DNA of 64,000 bases from positions 229,444 to 293,443 of the forward strand of contig NZ_JANYGQ010000020.1 of assembly GCF_025359345.1 (NCBI RefSeq), given 5' to 3'. The notes beneath the pieces were generated by a model. The model was given only the letters and a program-made list of their open reading frames with translations, did not search any database and had not been told where the DNA came from. A program made the translations under genes and the position numbers. The stretch is from Mucilaginibacter sp. (GTDB lineage: Bacteria > Bacteroidota > Bacteroidia > Sphingobacteriales > Sphingobacteriaceae). Numbering within the stretch: the first letter of the stretch is position 1; every line of letters begins with the position of its first letter. This document shows positions 9,066-17,998 of the stretch, piece by piece.

Positions 9066-10358
9066 ATGTCGGCTACTGCGCAATTAAAAATTGGCGATAC
9101 AACTTACGAGCTTCCGGTAATAGAAGGCACCGAAGGCGAAAAAGCAATTGATATTTCGAAATTAAGAGACCAATCAGGGTATGTAACTTTTGATACCGGC
9201 TACAAAAACACAGGCGCAACAAAAAGCGCTATTACTTTTTTAGACGGTGAAAAAGGCATACTCAAATACCGCGGTTACCCCATAGAAGAGCTTGCCGAAA
9301 AATCGAGTTTTATTGAGGTTGCCTACCTGCTTATCCACGGCGAATTGCCGACGGAAAAGGAATTGGCCAACTTTCAGTACGAAATAAGCCGCCACACGCT
9401 GGTACATGAGGATATGAAGAAGTTTTTTGATGGTTTCCCGTCAAAAGCACACCCAATGGGGCAACTGTCTTCGCTTGTATGTGCGCTATCGGCATTTTAC
9501 CCGGAGTCGTTGAAATCGGTACAGACCGAGCAGGAACTGCACTTGAGCATTATCAAGATGCTGGCCAAAATGGCGACTGTAGTTTCGTGGATATACAAAA
9601 AGTCTTTGGGCCACCCGCTTATTTATCCTCAAAACAAATACGATTATGTAACCAATTTCCTGTACATGACCTTTGGCCAGCGTACCGAGCAAATTGAGAT
9701 TGACCCGGTAATTGTAAGCGCAATGAACACCTTGCTGATATTACACGCCGACCACGAACAAAATTGTTCTACTTCCACTGTACGTATAGTAGGTTCGTCC
9801 GAATCAAATATCTATGCATCTGTTTCAGCCGGTATTTCTGCATTGTGGGGACCACTGCATGGTGGTGCAAACCAGGCCGTAATTGAAATGCTGGAGAAGA
9901 TAAAAGAGGATGGGGGAGATACCGATAAATGGATTGCCAAAGCAAAAGATAAAAACGATCCTTTCCGTTTAATGGGATTTGGGCACCGTGTTTACAAAAA
10001 CTTCGACCCTCGCGCTAAAATTATCAAAAAAGCCTGCGACGATATTTTAGAGAAACTCGGTATTGATGATGAAGTGCTGGAAATAGCTAAAAAGCTTGAG
10101 GAAGTAGCCCTGAAAGATCCATATTTTGTTGAGCGCAAGCTTTATCCTAACGTTGATTTTTATTCAGGTATTATCTACCGTGCACTTGGCTTCCCAACCG
10201 ATATGTTTACTGTACTGTTTGCCCTTGGCCGTTTGCCAGGCTGGATTGCACAGTGGAAAGAAATGAAAGAAAACAAGGAGCCAATCGGCCGCCCGCGCCA
10301 GATCTACGTAGGTGCGGTTAATAAGGAATATGTTGATATAAAGAACCGTTCTTGGTAG
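9066..10358 (+). CDS. gltA: Citrate synthase
   Basis: A 430-residue enzyme condensing oxaloacetate and acetyl-CoA in the TCA cycle. It is a type II (hexameric, Gram-negative length) synthase by size. The catalytic residues are visible: His in LWGPLHGGANQAV, His in FGHRVYKNFDPRA and Asp in NVDFYSGI; substrate-binding HADHEQNCSTSTVR is also intact. The N-terminal beta-rich extension (residues 1-50, LKIGDTTYELPVIEG) is typical of the NADH-sensitive Gram-negative form, though I cannot show allostery from sequence. It is transcribed alone, with a perfect hairpin terminator 60 bases after the stop. Confidence 0.97.
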   Translation: MSATAQLKIGDTTYELPVIEGTEGEKAIDISKLRDQSGYVTFDTGYKNTGATKSAITFLDGEKGILKYRGYPIEELAEKSSFIEVAYLLIHGELPTEKELANFQYEISRHTLVHEDMKKFFDGFPSKAHPMGQLSSLVCALSAFYPESLKSVQTEQELHLSIIKMLAKMATVVSWIYKKSLGHPLIYPQNKYDYVTNFLYMTFGQRTEQIEIDPVIVSAMNTLLILHADHEQNCSTSTVRIVGSSESNIYASVSAGISALWGPLHGGANQAVIEMLEKIKEDGGDTDKWIAKAKDKNDPFRLMGFGHRVYKNFDPRAKIIKKACDDILEKLGIDDEVLEIAKKLEEVALKDPYFVERKLYPNVDFYSGIIYRALGFPTDMFTVLFALGRLPGWIAQWKEMKENKEPIGRPRQIYVGAVNKEYVDIKNRSW

Positions 10359-10416
10359 AATGAGTTCATAGTTGGTGGTTCATAGTAAGAGGGCTTTAGC
10401 CTGACTATAATAACAT

Positions 10417-10455
10417 AAGGTCCGCAGTTCATTTATTGAATTGCGGACCTTTTTC
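10417..10455 (+). terminator. Rho-independent terminator of gltA
   Basis: A 15-bp stem (AAGGTCCGCA...TGCGGACCTT with one G-T wobble) and a five-base loop followed by TTTT. Confidence 0.92.
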
Positions 10456-10543
10456 TATTGGGATTAAGCTAATTAATAAAAATGATTATACCGCTCGTTA
10501 CTAATCAGCGTAATCATCTTGCAATCGGTGAAATCATAAAGAT

Positions 10544-10580
10544 TAAAAAAGCCCGCTGGTTATTAACCAAACGGGCCTTT
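10544..10580 (-). terminator. Terminator of the susCDE-type operon
   Basis: On the minus strand GGCCCGTTTGGTTA pairs with TAACCAGCGGGC and is followed by a T run. It lies just after the SusE-like gene. Confidence 0.85.
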
Positions 10581-10601
10581 CAATCAATCCAATCAACTCT
10601 G

Positions 10602-11645
10602 TTATTGTTTTATCAGGCTATAGAAGTAAAACGCAGGATGAGTTAAATCAAGCGTCACCTTATAGTCGCCGGTTACAGTAACCGGAATATTTTCGCCACC
10701 GTATTTTAAAATACCGTTGGCAGGCTTGTTGTCGCCAAGGTTAATGTCCCAGGCATCGTTGGCCCTGAATTTGCAGAAACCACCTGCAGTTAAATGAATA
10801 GTGCCGCCCCAGGTTTGGGTTGCTGAATCAAAAGTAAGTGCAGTACTTGCACCCCAGCCGCCTGGTGTAGCATCGCCTATTATACCCCATTGGGTTTTAG
10901 TTACCGACCATGTACTGCCAGTTAAATCTGCTTTTAATAAGTAATAGCCAGTTGATGGAACTGATAAGTTACCACCGCTTGTGCTCAATTTTCCGCTGCC
11001 CGCATCACCATAGTTGGTGTGGTTCCAGTCAGGGTCGCTGGTATATTTAAATTCCAGTGAACCGGCATCTGTATAGTTTACATAGCCTTCGTACAGTTTG
11101 TTATCGCTTGGCGATGAAATACGCATAGCTGTAGCAGGCGACCATCCCTGGTAAGCTCCCGGTACATACAATGATGCATAAAAAGGGATATCAAAATACG
11201 GCGTAACGGTTAACGTCAAAATATTTGAATAAGTGGTTTGAACATTTGTTGCCAGTTCAGATTTAATGCGGGTTTCCAACTGTGCAGGGTTACCGGCAAT
11301 AAGGCCCATGGAAAGTAACATGGTATTTAAATCGGCACCAGTGTACGCTTTTGATTTAGCTGTTAAACCAATATCTTTACTGTTTGCAAAATTAGCGCCT
11401 TTTAAAGCTATCTGTAAGGTATAAGTAACCGCAGATTTGAAGCCATAGTCGGTTGGTGTATAGCTAAAAGAAACTGCGTTATCACCAGCGGTAGCACTGG
11501 TTAATACAATTGTTGTTGCCGAAGCAGTTAATGCGCCGGGTTTGCCGGATGTAGCCGTTACCTTGACGCCATCCTTTTTACAGGATGCCAGCATCAGCAG
11601 GGCTATACTGCTGAAGGCAAGGAATTTTGTTAAAACTGTTTTCAT
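10602..11645 (-). CDS. SusE/SusF-like outer membrane glycan-binding lipoprotein
   Basis: A 347-residue protein with a lipoprotein signal (ALLMLASC, acylated Cys at about 22), a SusE-like N-terminal immunoglobulin-type domain (about 35-150, with LTSATAGDNAVSFSYTP and LTLTVTPY) and two CBM-like repeats (about 160-250 and 255-345) with paired Trp residues (GAYQGWSP, GGWGAS, WGGTIHL). Family knowledge places SusE/SusF on the cell surface, binding starch or related oligosaccharides beside SusC/SusD. It is the last gene of the operon, 73 bases after susD, followed by a terminator. The exact glycan is not shown; the SusE-type repeats favour alpha-glucan. Confidence 0.88.
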   Translation of the reverse strand: MKTVLTKFLAFSSIALLMLASCKKDGVKVTATSGKPGALTASATTIVLTSATAGDNAVSFSYTPTDYGFKSAVTYTLQIALKGANFANSKDIGLTAKSKAYTGADLNTMLLSMGLIAGNPAQLETRIKSELATNVQTTYSNILTLTVTPYFDIPFYASLYVPGAYQGWSPATAMRISSPSDNKLYEGYVNYTDAGSLEFKYTSDPDWNHTNYGDAGSGKLSTSGGNLSVPSTGYYLLKADLTGSTWSVTKTQWGIIGDATPGGWGASTALTFDSATQTWGGTIHLTAGGFCKFRANDAWDINLGDNKPANGILKYGGENIPVTVTGDYKVTLDLTHPAFYFYSLIKQ

Positions 11646-11718
11646 TTTTAATGTTTTTTAATTTAACTCACTTATTGATAAAGAGGGCTGAACTATATGT
11701 TTTAAATTGTTTTAATAA

Positions 11719-13329
11719 TTAGTAACCAGCGTTTTGTTTCAGGTTAGGGTTAACTGCCCTGTCCTGGTCGGGTATTGGGTACAAGTTGCGGAAATCGCCA
11801 ACGCTTGCACCATTTTTTACGCCACCTTTAAACGGCCACACATAAGTAGCAGTTGTAAACAAGCCGTAACGTATTAAGTCCGAACGCCTGAAACCTTCCC
11901 AGAAAAGCTCACGGGCACGCTCGTCTAAAATAAAGTTGGCTGTTAGCTGCCCGCTGGTGATATTACCGTTGGTATTGCCATAAGCACGCTGGCGCAGGTT
12001 ATTAACGTAGGTTAAAGCAGTTGGAAGATCAGCAGCGCTGCCACTTTTAACTGCTGCTTCGGCAAAAATAAGGTACTGTTCAGCCAAACGGAAGATCGGC
12101 ATATCCACGTCCGAAAAATCCTTACTGCTTGCATCGGTACCGTTAGCATTTAAGTTCCTGAATTTGGTAACCGAATAACCATCTGTAAATGAGGTGATGT
12201 CGTTTATAGCAAGTGTTTGTCCTTGTGTCCAGAATTCTGCCCTGGTATCAGGATTGCCGTTGTTCGGGAACGAGGTTGTAGTATTAGCCGGGAACAAGGC
12301 AACTAAAGCGCTTGTTGTACGGATACCGCCCCAGCCACCACCTATACCAAAGCTTGAAGCTGGCATCGAGCCGCCAACAGAAGCATGCGTCATGAAGGTT
12401 GTACCACCGTAACCCTGAGTTTTCGCACCATTGTAGTTAATAGTGAAGATAAACTCAGAAGTATTATTGTTGTTATCGGCAGTCATCAGGTTATCATAGT
12501 TATTGATAAGTGTATAGCCTGCGCCTATCACTTTTTTCGAATAAGTAATAGCATCTGCATACCGTGGGCTGCCTGTGTAAACGCCGGCATTTAAGTAGAT
12601 ACGGGCCAGGAGTGACCAAGCAGCAGCTTTATCGGCACGGCCATATTCGTTTGCCTTAGGGTCAACTAACAAGGGGTCAATTGCTTTCAGTTCACTTTCA
12701 ATGTAAGTAAATAATGTTTTACGGTCTGTTTGCGGAGGCAATATTGAACCTACAGCATTAGCATCGGTTACAAACGGAGGGTTTGCAAACAAATCCATCA
12801 ACACAGAGTACTGGTAAGCGCGTAAAAAACGTGCCTCGGCTGCGAAATGGCGGATGTTATCAGCATCAGCACCTGTAAAACCCCGTTTCGAAATCTCCGC
12901 GTCAGTCGACTGGCGGATAAAATCATTTGCCAAAGTAATCTGGTACATTGAGCGGTAGTATAAACCGGTAAGGATTACGTTGCCTGATGACCAGTTCATG
13001 TTGTGGAAATCCGGAACACCTGGGTCACCCCAACCAATTACGGCTTCGTCTGTAGGCAGCTCCTGGGCATACCATAGCAGGCGGAAAAAGTCAGAAGTAC
13101 CTTCGTCAATACCCTGAATGTCACCAGAACCTGCCGGCCCGGAATTTCCGGTTAGCGCAAAGCTGCCATAAACCTTTGCCAGTGATTGTTTGTACCCGGC
13201 CGCAGTGCTATACACCGTCTCGGATGTTACCTGGTAATTTGGTGCAAGAATTTTGTTTTTGTTGCACGATATTAAGCTGCTGGCAATCAGGCCCGCAGTT
13301 AATAAAATCTTTAGTGAATTTCTTTTCAT
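11719..13329 (-). CDS. RagB/SusD family nutrient-uptake outer membrane lipoprotein
   Basis: A 536-residue surface lipoprotein that captures the substrate over the SusC channel. The start at 13329 (MKRNSLKILLTAGLIASSL) gives a clean signal with lipobox LISC; the ten codons upstream to 13359 do not add to it. Hallmarks include ARFLRAYQYSVLMDLFANPPFV in the middle, the four-TPR core, the AEQYLIFAEAAVKSG helix and the C-terminal ERARELFWEGFRRSDLIR and LYPIPDQDRAVNPNLKQNAGY. It lies 31 bases after susC. Substrate cannot be assigned from this gene alone. Confidence 0.94.
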   Translation of the reverse strand: MKRNSLKILLTAGLIASSLISCNKNKILAPNYQVTSETVYSTAAGYKQSLAKVYGSFALTGNSGPAGSGDIQGIDEGTSDFFRLLWYAQELPTDEAVIGWGDPGVPDFHNMNWSSGNVILTGLYYRSMYQITLANDFIRQSTDAEISKRGFTGADADNIRHFAAEARFLRAYQYSVLMDLFANPPFVTDANAVGSILPPQTDRKTLFTYIESELKAIDPLLVDPKANEYGRADKAAAWSLLARIYLNAGVYTGSPRYADAITYSKKVIGAGYTLINNYDNLMTADNNNNTSEFIFTINYNGAKTQGYGGTTFMTHASVGGSMPASSFGIGGGWGGIRTTSALVALFPANTTTSFPNNGNPDTRAEFWTQGQTLAINDITSFTDGYSVTKFRNLNANGTDASSKDFSDVDMPIFRLAEQYLIFAEAAVKSGSAADLPTALTYVNNLRQRAYGNTNGNITSGQLTANFILDERARELFWEGFRRSDLIRYGLFTTATYVWPFKGGVKNGASVGDFRNLYPIPDQDRAVNPNLKQNAGY

Positions 13330-13360
13330 ATTAATGTCGTTTACAATTATCAATCTCAAA

Positions 13361-16300
13361 TTATTTCAATGCCAGGTTTAAGCCCAATGAATATATCCTT
13401 GGCCTTGGATAAAAATTATTATCCAAACCGCTTGATACTTCAGGGTCAACGCCTTTGTATTTTGTAATGATAAATACGTTTTGAACGTTTCCGCTAATCC
13501 TCAGGTCACCGGCGCCGCTAAACAACTTGCCGAAATTGTAACCTATATGTATGTTATCCATCCTGAAGAAAGAGGCATTTTGAATCCAGTAATCTGATAA
13601 TACGTCCTGGGCAGAGTTACCTGTTAGACCGCTGTTTAATACATCGCTCGAACCGTTGTTTATAATGGTTAACGGGTTTATAAAGTTACGCTGTACGCCT
13701 GTGCTTGATGCTACGTTGTTGTATACATAGTTGCCAAGGCTTGCACGTGCAACAAAACCTATGTTCCACTTTTGGTACCTGAAATCAGAGTTCAAGCCAA
13801 AAAATGCTTTAGGGTCGGGGCTGTGATCATGTAAACGGTCTTTATCGTTTATGATGCCATCGCCGTTTTGGTCAACAAACACACCGTCAATTGGTTTACC
13901 GTTTGCGCCATACACCTGTTGATAGTCAAAGAAAGTATTTCTTGTATAGCCTGGCTGGTCAATTTGTATGAAGTTACCTGTACCACCCGAAACGCCACCA
14001 ACTTGTATACCCGGATAGTTTGGATTAGCTATTGTTGTAAGGTTGGTGATTTTGTTTTTGTTATAAGTTACGTTAAAACCTACGGTCCAGCCAATATTCT
14101 GGCTGTTAATGATCTTATCATTAATAGAGAATTCAACGCCTTCGTCTGTCATATCGCCTACGTTACCAATAATGGTATTACCGAAGTTTGTGCCCGCAGG
14201 TTGCCCGATAACCACCAATAAATTTTTGGTCTTCCTGTAGTAGTAATCTACAGAGCCTGTTATGCGGTCGTTAAGGAAACCAAAATCAAAACCAGCGTTG
14301 GTTGTTGAAGTTTGTTCCCAGGTACGGCCGGGGAAATAAGCACCCGGGCGGTATAACTGGTAAAACTGGTTACCAAACTGGTATTGTGCAGTGCTGTTAC
14401 TTAAGCTGTATTGCGACAGGTACTCATAGTCGCCAATACCTTCCTGGTTACCGGTTACACCATATTCAAGGCGTAATTTAAGGGTTGAAAGCGTTTGGTT
14501 ATTCTTCAGGAAATCTTCGTTATTAATTTTCCAGGCCAAAGCAACGGAAGGGAAGTTACCAGTACGAATGCCCGGAGCAAATTTAGTTGAAACATCACTA
14601 CGGAAACTGGCAGTTAAATAGTATTTCTGGTCATAGTTATAGTTTAACCTGCCGTATAACGATGTAAGCTGCGATTCGTTAGTATAGGACGGATAGTTTG
14701 AAGCTGAGTTAGGATTCACTGTGCCATCGGCAAATTTGCTGCTGTAGAAGAAACTGCTGTTCGGCAGCGAATAGAAGTTTACGTAGTCAGTTTTCTTAAA
14801 ATCCTGGAATGAGTAACCTGCAACCGCATCGAAATGGCTCTTTATGCTTTTAATATCTTTAAAATAACTAAAGAAACCTTCGAACAAGCTATTTCCTGTA
14901 ACTTGTTTGTACTGGCTGTCGTTACCGCTATAGTACTTGCCTGTAGCAGGGTCTTTGTAGCTGTAATAATTTGAGGCCGCGTCGCCAGGTATTTTATCAA
15001 AACCTGTACCTCTGGAGCCGTCGTAGGATACGTTAACGTTAGCATGCAAATCAGGAAAGAAATGGAATTTATAATCCAAAGCAAGGCTGGTAATTGCCCT
15101 GTAAACTTTGCTTTCGTTATCGTTTTGCTCTAATAAGCCAACGGGGTTAAGCGGAGCTAAGGCTTTAAGTCCGCTCGCGCTGGTTGGGTCCGGATCAAGC
15201 GGCTGGAAATAACCGCCATAACGTGAAAATTTGCTATCATCAGAACGTACCGGAACAGTCGGATTAAAATTTACAGCGCTACCTATAATGCCACCTTCGT
15301 TAGCAAACCTTTGTTTTACCTGCGCACCCTTGAAATTGAAGTTGATTTTCAAGTGATCGGTAAACAAGCTTGGGCTAAGGTTTATAGCTGCTGTAGTTCT
15401 TTTTAATGATGTTGTTTTTAGTATACCGTCCTGGTCGCTGTAGCCAACAGAAACGCGGTAAGGTAATTTACCTGTAGTACCTGCTAAGCTTAAGTTATTA
15501 TCAGAACCTATTGCCGTACGGTAAATTTCTTTTTGCCAGTCGGTATTGGCGGTACCTAACAAATTAACATACCTTTTGTCGGCAGTATTGTCATTTGCTT
15601 TGATGTAAGCGCGAAATTGATCCGGGTTAAGTACAGGAGCCTCTTTTGTTAACTTTGAAACAGAAAATAAGGAGCTAAAGTTGACAATTGGCTTACCTGC
15701 CTGGCCCTTTTTGGTGGTAATTAATATTACACCGTTTGATGCCCTGTTACCATAAATAGCAGCAGATGATGCGTCTTTCAATATCGAAAAGCTTTCGATA
15801 TCATTAGGGTTGATCAAATCAAGCGGGTTAGCCGCACCTGCAATACCATCGTTACTTAGCGGAACGCCGTCAATTACAATCAAAGGGTCGTTGCTGCCGT
15901 TAACCGAAGCACCGCCACGTATGCGGATTGTGCTGCCTGCGCCCGGAGCACCACTGTTTGATATAATAGAAACACCGGCAACTTTACCTTGTATTAATTG
16001 CTCAGGAGTGGTAACAGACCCTGTATTGAAATCTTTTGCCGTAACTGTGGCAATTGATCCTGTAAGGTCCTTGCTTTTTGCACTACCGTATCCGATAACC
16101 ACTACTTCGTTCAAATTGGTGTTTTGCGGTTTTAAAGCGAAATCAACTGTAACTACGGAGTTGCCTACTGTTACGGTTTTTTGAAATGCAGTATAGCCTA
16201 AAAACTTTGCGGTAACGGTATAGTTACCTGGTTTTAACCCGGTAATGGTATAGTTACCTGCACCATCGGTGGTGGCACCCATGGTGGTTCCGTCAATACT

Positions 16301-16438
16301 AACGGACGATCCTGGCAAGGGAAGATTGGTTTCATCAATCACCTTACCTTTTATGCCGCCAGATTGCGCAAATGCCATAACTGACATCATCAGGAACGCG
16401 CACAAGAGGACATACTTTTTTGAGTAATTTTTTCTCAT
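13361..16438 (-). CDS. SusC/RagA family TonB-linked outer membrane receptor
   Basis: A 1025-residue TonB-dependent transporter. The start at 16438 (MRKNYSKKYVLLCAFLMMSV) gives a standard signal ending MAFAQ; the frame continues upstream to 16471 without support. After the signal is a carboxypeptidase-like regulatory domain (GGIKGKVIDETNLPLPGSSV to about 110), a TonB box-like stretch NEVVVIGYG, then the plug (TGSIATVTAKDF, GVSIISNSGAPGAG, LKDASSAAIYGNRASNGVI) and a 22-strand barrel ending in GLNLALK. It leads the susC-susD-susE operon. A long 349-base upstream region with a 24-bp palindrome separates it from a divergent esterase gene. Confidence 0.95.
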   Translation of the reverse strand: MRKNYSKKYVLLCAFLMMSVMAFAQSGGIKGKVIDETNLPLPGSSVSIDGTTMGATTDGAGNYTITGLKPGNYTVTAKFLGYTAFQKTVTVGNSVVTVDFALKPQNTNLNEVVVIGYGSAKSKDLTGSIATVTAKDFNTGSVTTPEQLIQGKVAGVSIISNSGAPGAGSTIRIRGGASVNGSNDPLIVIDGVPLSNDGIAGAANPLDLINPNDIESFSILKDASSAAIYGNRASNGVILITTKKGQAGKPIVNFSSLFSVSKLTKEAPVLNPDQFRAYIKANDNTADKRYVNLLGTANTDWQKEIYRTAIGSDNNLSLAGTTGKLPYRVSVGYSDQDGILKTTSLKRTTAAINLSPSLFTDHLKINFNFKGAQVKQRFANEGGIIGSAVNFNPTVPVRSDDSKFSRYGGYFQPLDPDPTSASGLKALAPLNPVGLLEQNDNESKVYRAITSLALDYKFHFFPDLHANVNVSYDGSRGTGFDKIPGDAASNYYSYKDPATGKYYSGNDSQYKQVTGNSLFEGFFSYFKDIKSIKSHFDAVAGYSFQDFKKTDYVNFYSLPNSSFFYSSKFADGTVNPNSASNYPSYTNESQLTSLYGRLNYNYDQKYYLTASFRSDVSTKFAPGIRTGNFPSVALAWKINNEDFLKNNQTLSTLKLRLEYGVTGNQEGIGDYEYLSQYSLSNSTAQYQFGNQFYQLYRPGAYFPGRTWEQTSTTNAGFDFGFLNDRITGSVDYYYRKTKNLLVVIGQPAGTNFGNTIIGNVGDMTDEGVEFSINDKIINSQNIGWTVGFNVTYNKNKITNLTTIANPNYPGIQVGGVSGGTGNFIQIDQPGYTRNTFFDYQQVYGANGKPIDGVFVDQNGDGIINDKDRLHDHSPDPKAFFGLNSDFRYQKWNIGFVARASLGNYVYNNVASSTGVQRNFINPLTIINNGSSDVLNSGLTGNSAQDVLSDYWIQNASFFRMDNIHIGYNFGKLFSGAGDLRISGNVQNVFIITKYKGVDPEVSSGLDNNFYPRPRIYSLGLNLALK

Positions 16439-16787
16439 ATACTTAATAGTTTTTAAATTAAAAAAGGGCATTAATATGCCGCGTACAATTGGTTTGTTAT
16501 TTTTGCTGAACCAGCATGTGCCTAATTTACACTTAGAAGTAATAAAAGCAAATATTATATAAAAGATAATTTTAATGACCTTAATTCAAGCGAATTTAAC
16601 TTTAAAGAAACATTAAAACGATACTATTTATTTTAAGAAATTTTCAATTTTTACGCATAATTTTGAGAGAAACAAAGTTTTTAATTTTATAAAGTGTCAA
16701 AATTACACAATTGGCAATTTTACTAATATGTAACCTATTTCCGGGAACGTTCCCGGAAATTAACTGTTAACCATACACTTATTACCG
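16439..16787. promoter_or_regulatory. Divergent control region between susC and the esterase gene
   Basis: No gene is seen in this 349-base AT-rich stretch. It must hold the promoters for both directions. It contains a small inverted repeat GGCAT-TAAT-ATGCC near 16466-16480 close to the susC start, and the 24-bp palindrome listed separately. No confident TAnnTTTG box was picked out. Confidence 0.6.
16737..16760. promoter_or_regulatory. Perfect 24-bp palindrome, probable LacI-family operator
   Basis: The left half ATTTCCGGGAAC is exactly mirrored by GTTCCCGGAAAT. The central AACGTT with CG at the dyad is the pattern of LacI-family operators (established feature of the family). It ends 27 bases before the esterase start codon and lies about 300 bases upstream of susC. 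The regulator is not encoded next to it. Confidence 0.65.
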
Positions 16788-17921
16788 ATGAAAAAAAATA
16801 TTTTCTGCGCGTTTTTGCTTTTTGGCCAAAGTTTTTTGTTGTTTGGGCAGCAAAAAGTAACCTTTAAAACAGGCATTTTAGCACCTTTAAAAGCTGCCTC
16901 TGAACACCTTTTTTTGGCAGGCGATTTTAACGGCTGGAACCAAGGAAATAGGGACTGGGAAATGGGGGCCGACGGGCATGGGGCATACGCCATTGTTAAG
17001 AACATGCCGAGGGGGCTTTACCACTTTAAAGTAACGCGCGGCGACTGGAAAACAGTAGAGTGCACAAAAGATGGTAAGCCTACCGATAACCGTACTGTTA
17101 GAATTGTAAACGATACCACCATAGTTGTGGATATTGAAAACTGGCAGGACTATTTTGCTGCAACACCGCAAGCCCATACCGCCAGCGCGCAGGTGCACAT
17201 TATAAGCGAGAAATTTGAAATACCACAACTTGGCCGCGAGCGCAGGGTTTGGATTTACCTGCCGGCAGATTATCGATCAACCAAAAAGAAATTCCCCGTT
17301 ATTTATATGCACGACGGGCAAAACTTGTTTGACGCTTCAACCTCTGGCTATGGCGAGTGGGGTATTGATGAGATTTTAGATAAGCTTGCCGGCCAAAAAG
17401 AGTGCATAGTTGTAGGTATTGACCACGGTGGAGAATACCGCATAACCGAATATGACCCTTATGATTCGAAATACGGGAAGGGCAGGGGCAGTGATTATGT
17501 TGAGTTTTTGGTGAAAACGCTTAAGCCTTACGTTGATAAAAATTATCGGACAAAAGCAGATGCGGCAAATACCACCATAGCGGGCAGTTCAATGGGAGGA
17601 CTAATCTCAATGTACGCTGCATTAAAATACCCCAGCGTATTTGGTAATGCCGGCGTATTTTCGCCGGCATTCTGGATAGCGCCGGACATTTACAAATATG
17701 CTGAACAAAAAAAACTGACATCAAAATCGCGTTTTTACTTTGTTTGCGGCGATGCTGAAAGCGACACCATGGTAGCCGACATGAAAAAAATGGCGGCTAT
17801 TATACGCGGTAAAATATCAAACGAGGCCAACTCGCCTATAGTAATAGTAAAAGGAGCCAGCCATAACGAAAAGCAATGGAACGGCGATTTTCCGGGGTTT
17901 TATGAGTGGCTGATAAACTAA
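16788..17921 (+). CDS. Secreted esterase with N-terminal carbohydrate-binding (CBM48/E-set-like) domain
   Basis: A 377-residue protein. A signal peptide (KKNIFCAFLLFGQSFLLFGQ) is followed by an E-set/CBM48-like domain (about 22-110; HLFLAGDFNGWNQG and the mirrored YHFKVTRGDWKTVEC), then an esterase-D type alpha/beta hydrolase (about 125-377; RRVWIYLPADYRSTKKKFPVIYMHDGQNLFD). The nucleophile is the Ser in AGSSMGGLIS; the likely acid is Asp in FVCGDAESD and the His in GASHNEKQW. Such proteins release acyl groups from polysaccharides or act on short esters; some are cell-surface proteins of glycan-use loci. Divergence from susC and the shared palindrome argue for co-regulation with the Sus genes. 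Confidence 0.82.
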   Translation: MKKNIFCAFLLFGQSFLLFGQQKVTFKTGILAPLKAASEHLFLAGDFNGWNQGNRDWEMGADGHGAYAIVKNMPRGLYHFKVTRGDWKTVECTKDGKPTDNRTVRIVNDTTIVVDIENWQDYFAATPQAHTASAQVHIISEKFEIPQLGRERRVWIYLPADYRSTKKKFPVIYMHDGQNLFDASTSGYGEWGIDEILDKLAGQKECIVVGIDHGGEYRITEYDPYDSKYGKGRGSDYVEFLVKTLKPYVDKNYRTKADAANTTIAGSSMGGLISMYAALKYPSVFGNAGVFSPAFWIAPDIYKYAEQKKLTSKSRFYFVCGDAESDTMVADMKKMAAIIRGKISNEANSPIVIVKGASHNEKQWNGDFPGFYEWLIN

Positions 17922-17998
17922 GATTTATGAGATTTATAGGATTAAAAGATTGGGTTCGTAATCCTAAAATCTTTTAATCCTATAAATCTTAGTTTAAT
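17921..17998. terminator. Convergent two-way terminator built of gattta words
   Basis: Between the esterase and the convergent propeller-amidohydrolase gene the sequence has a left half (aagatttatgagatttatagga) and its reverse complement (tcctataaatctta) on the right, able to form a long AT-rich hairpin. It is one of the word-repeat spacers. Confidence 0.6.
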
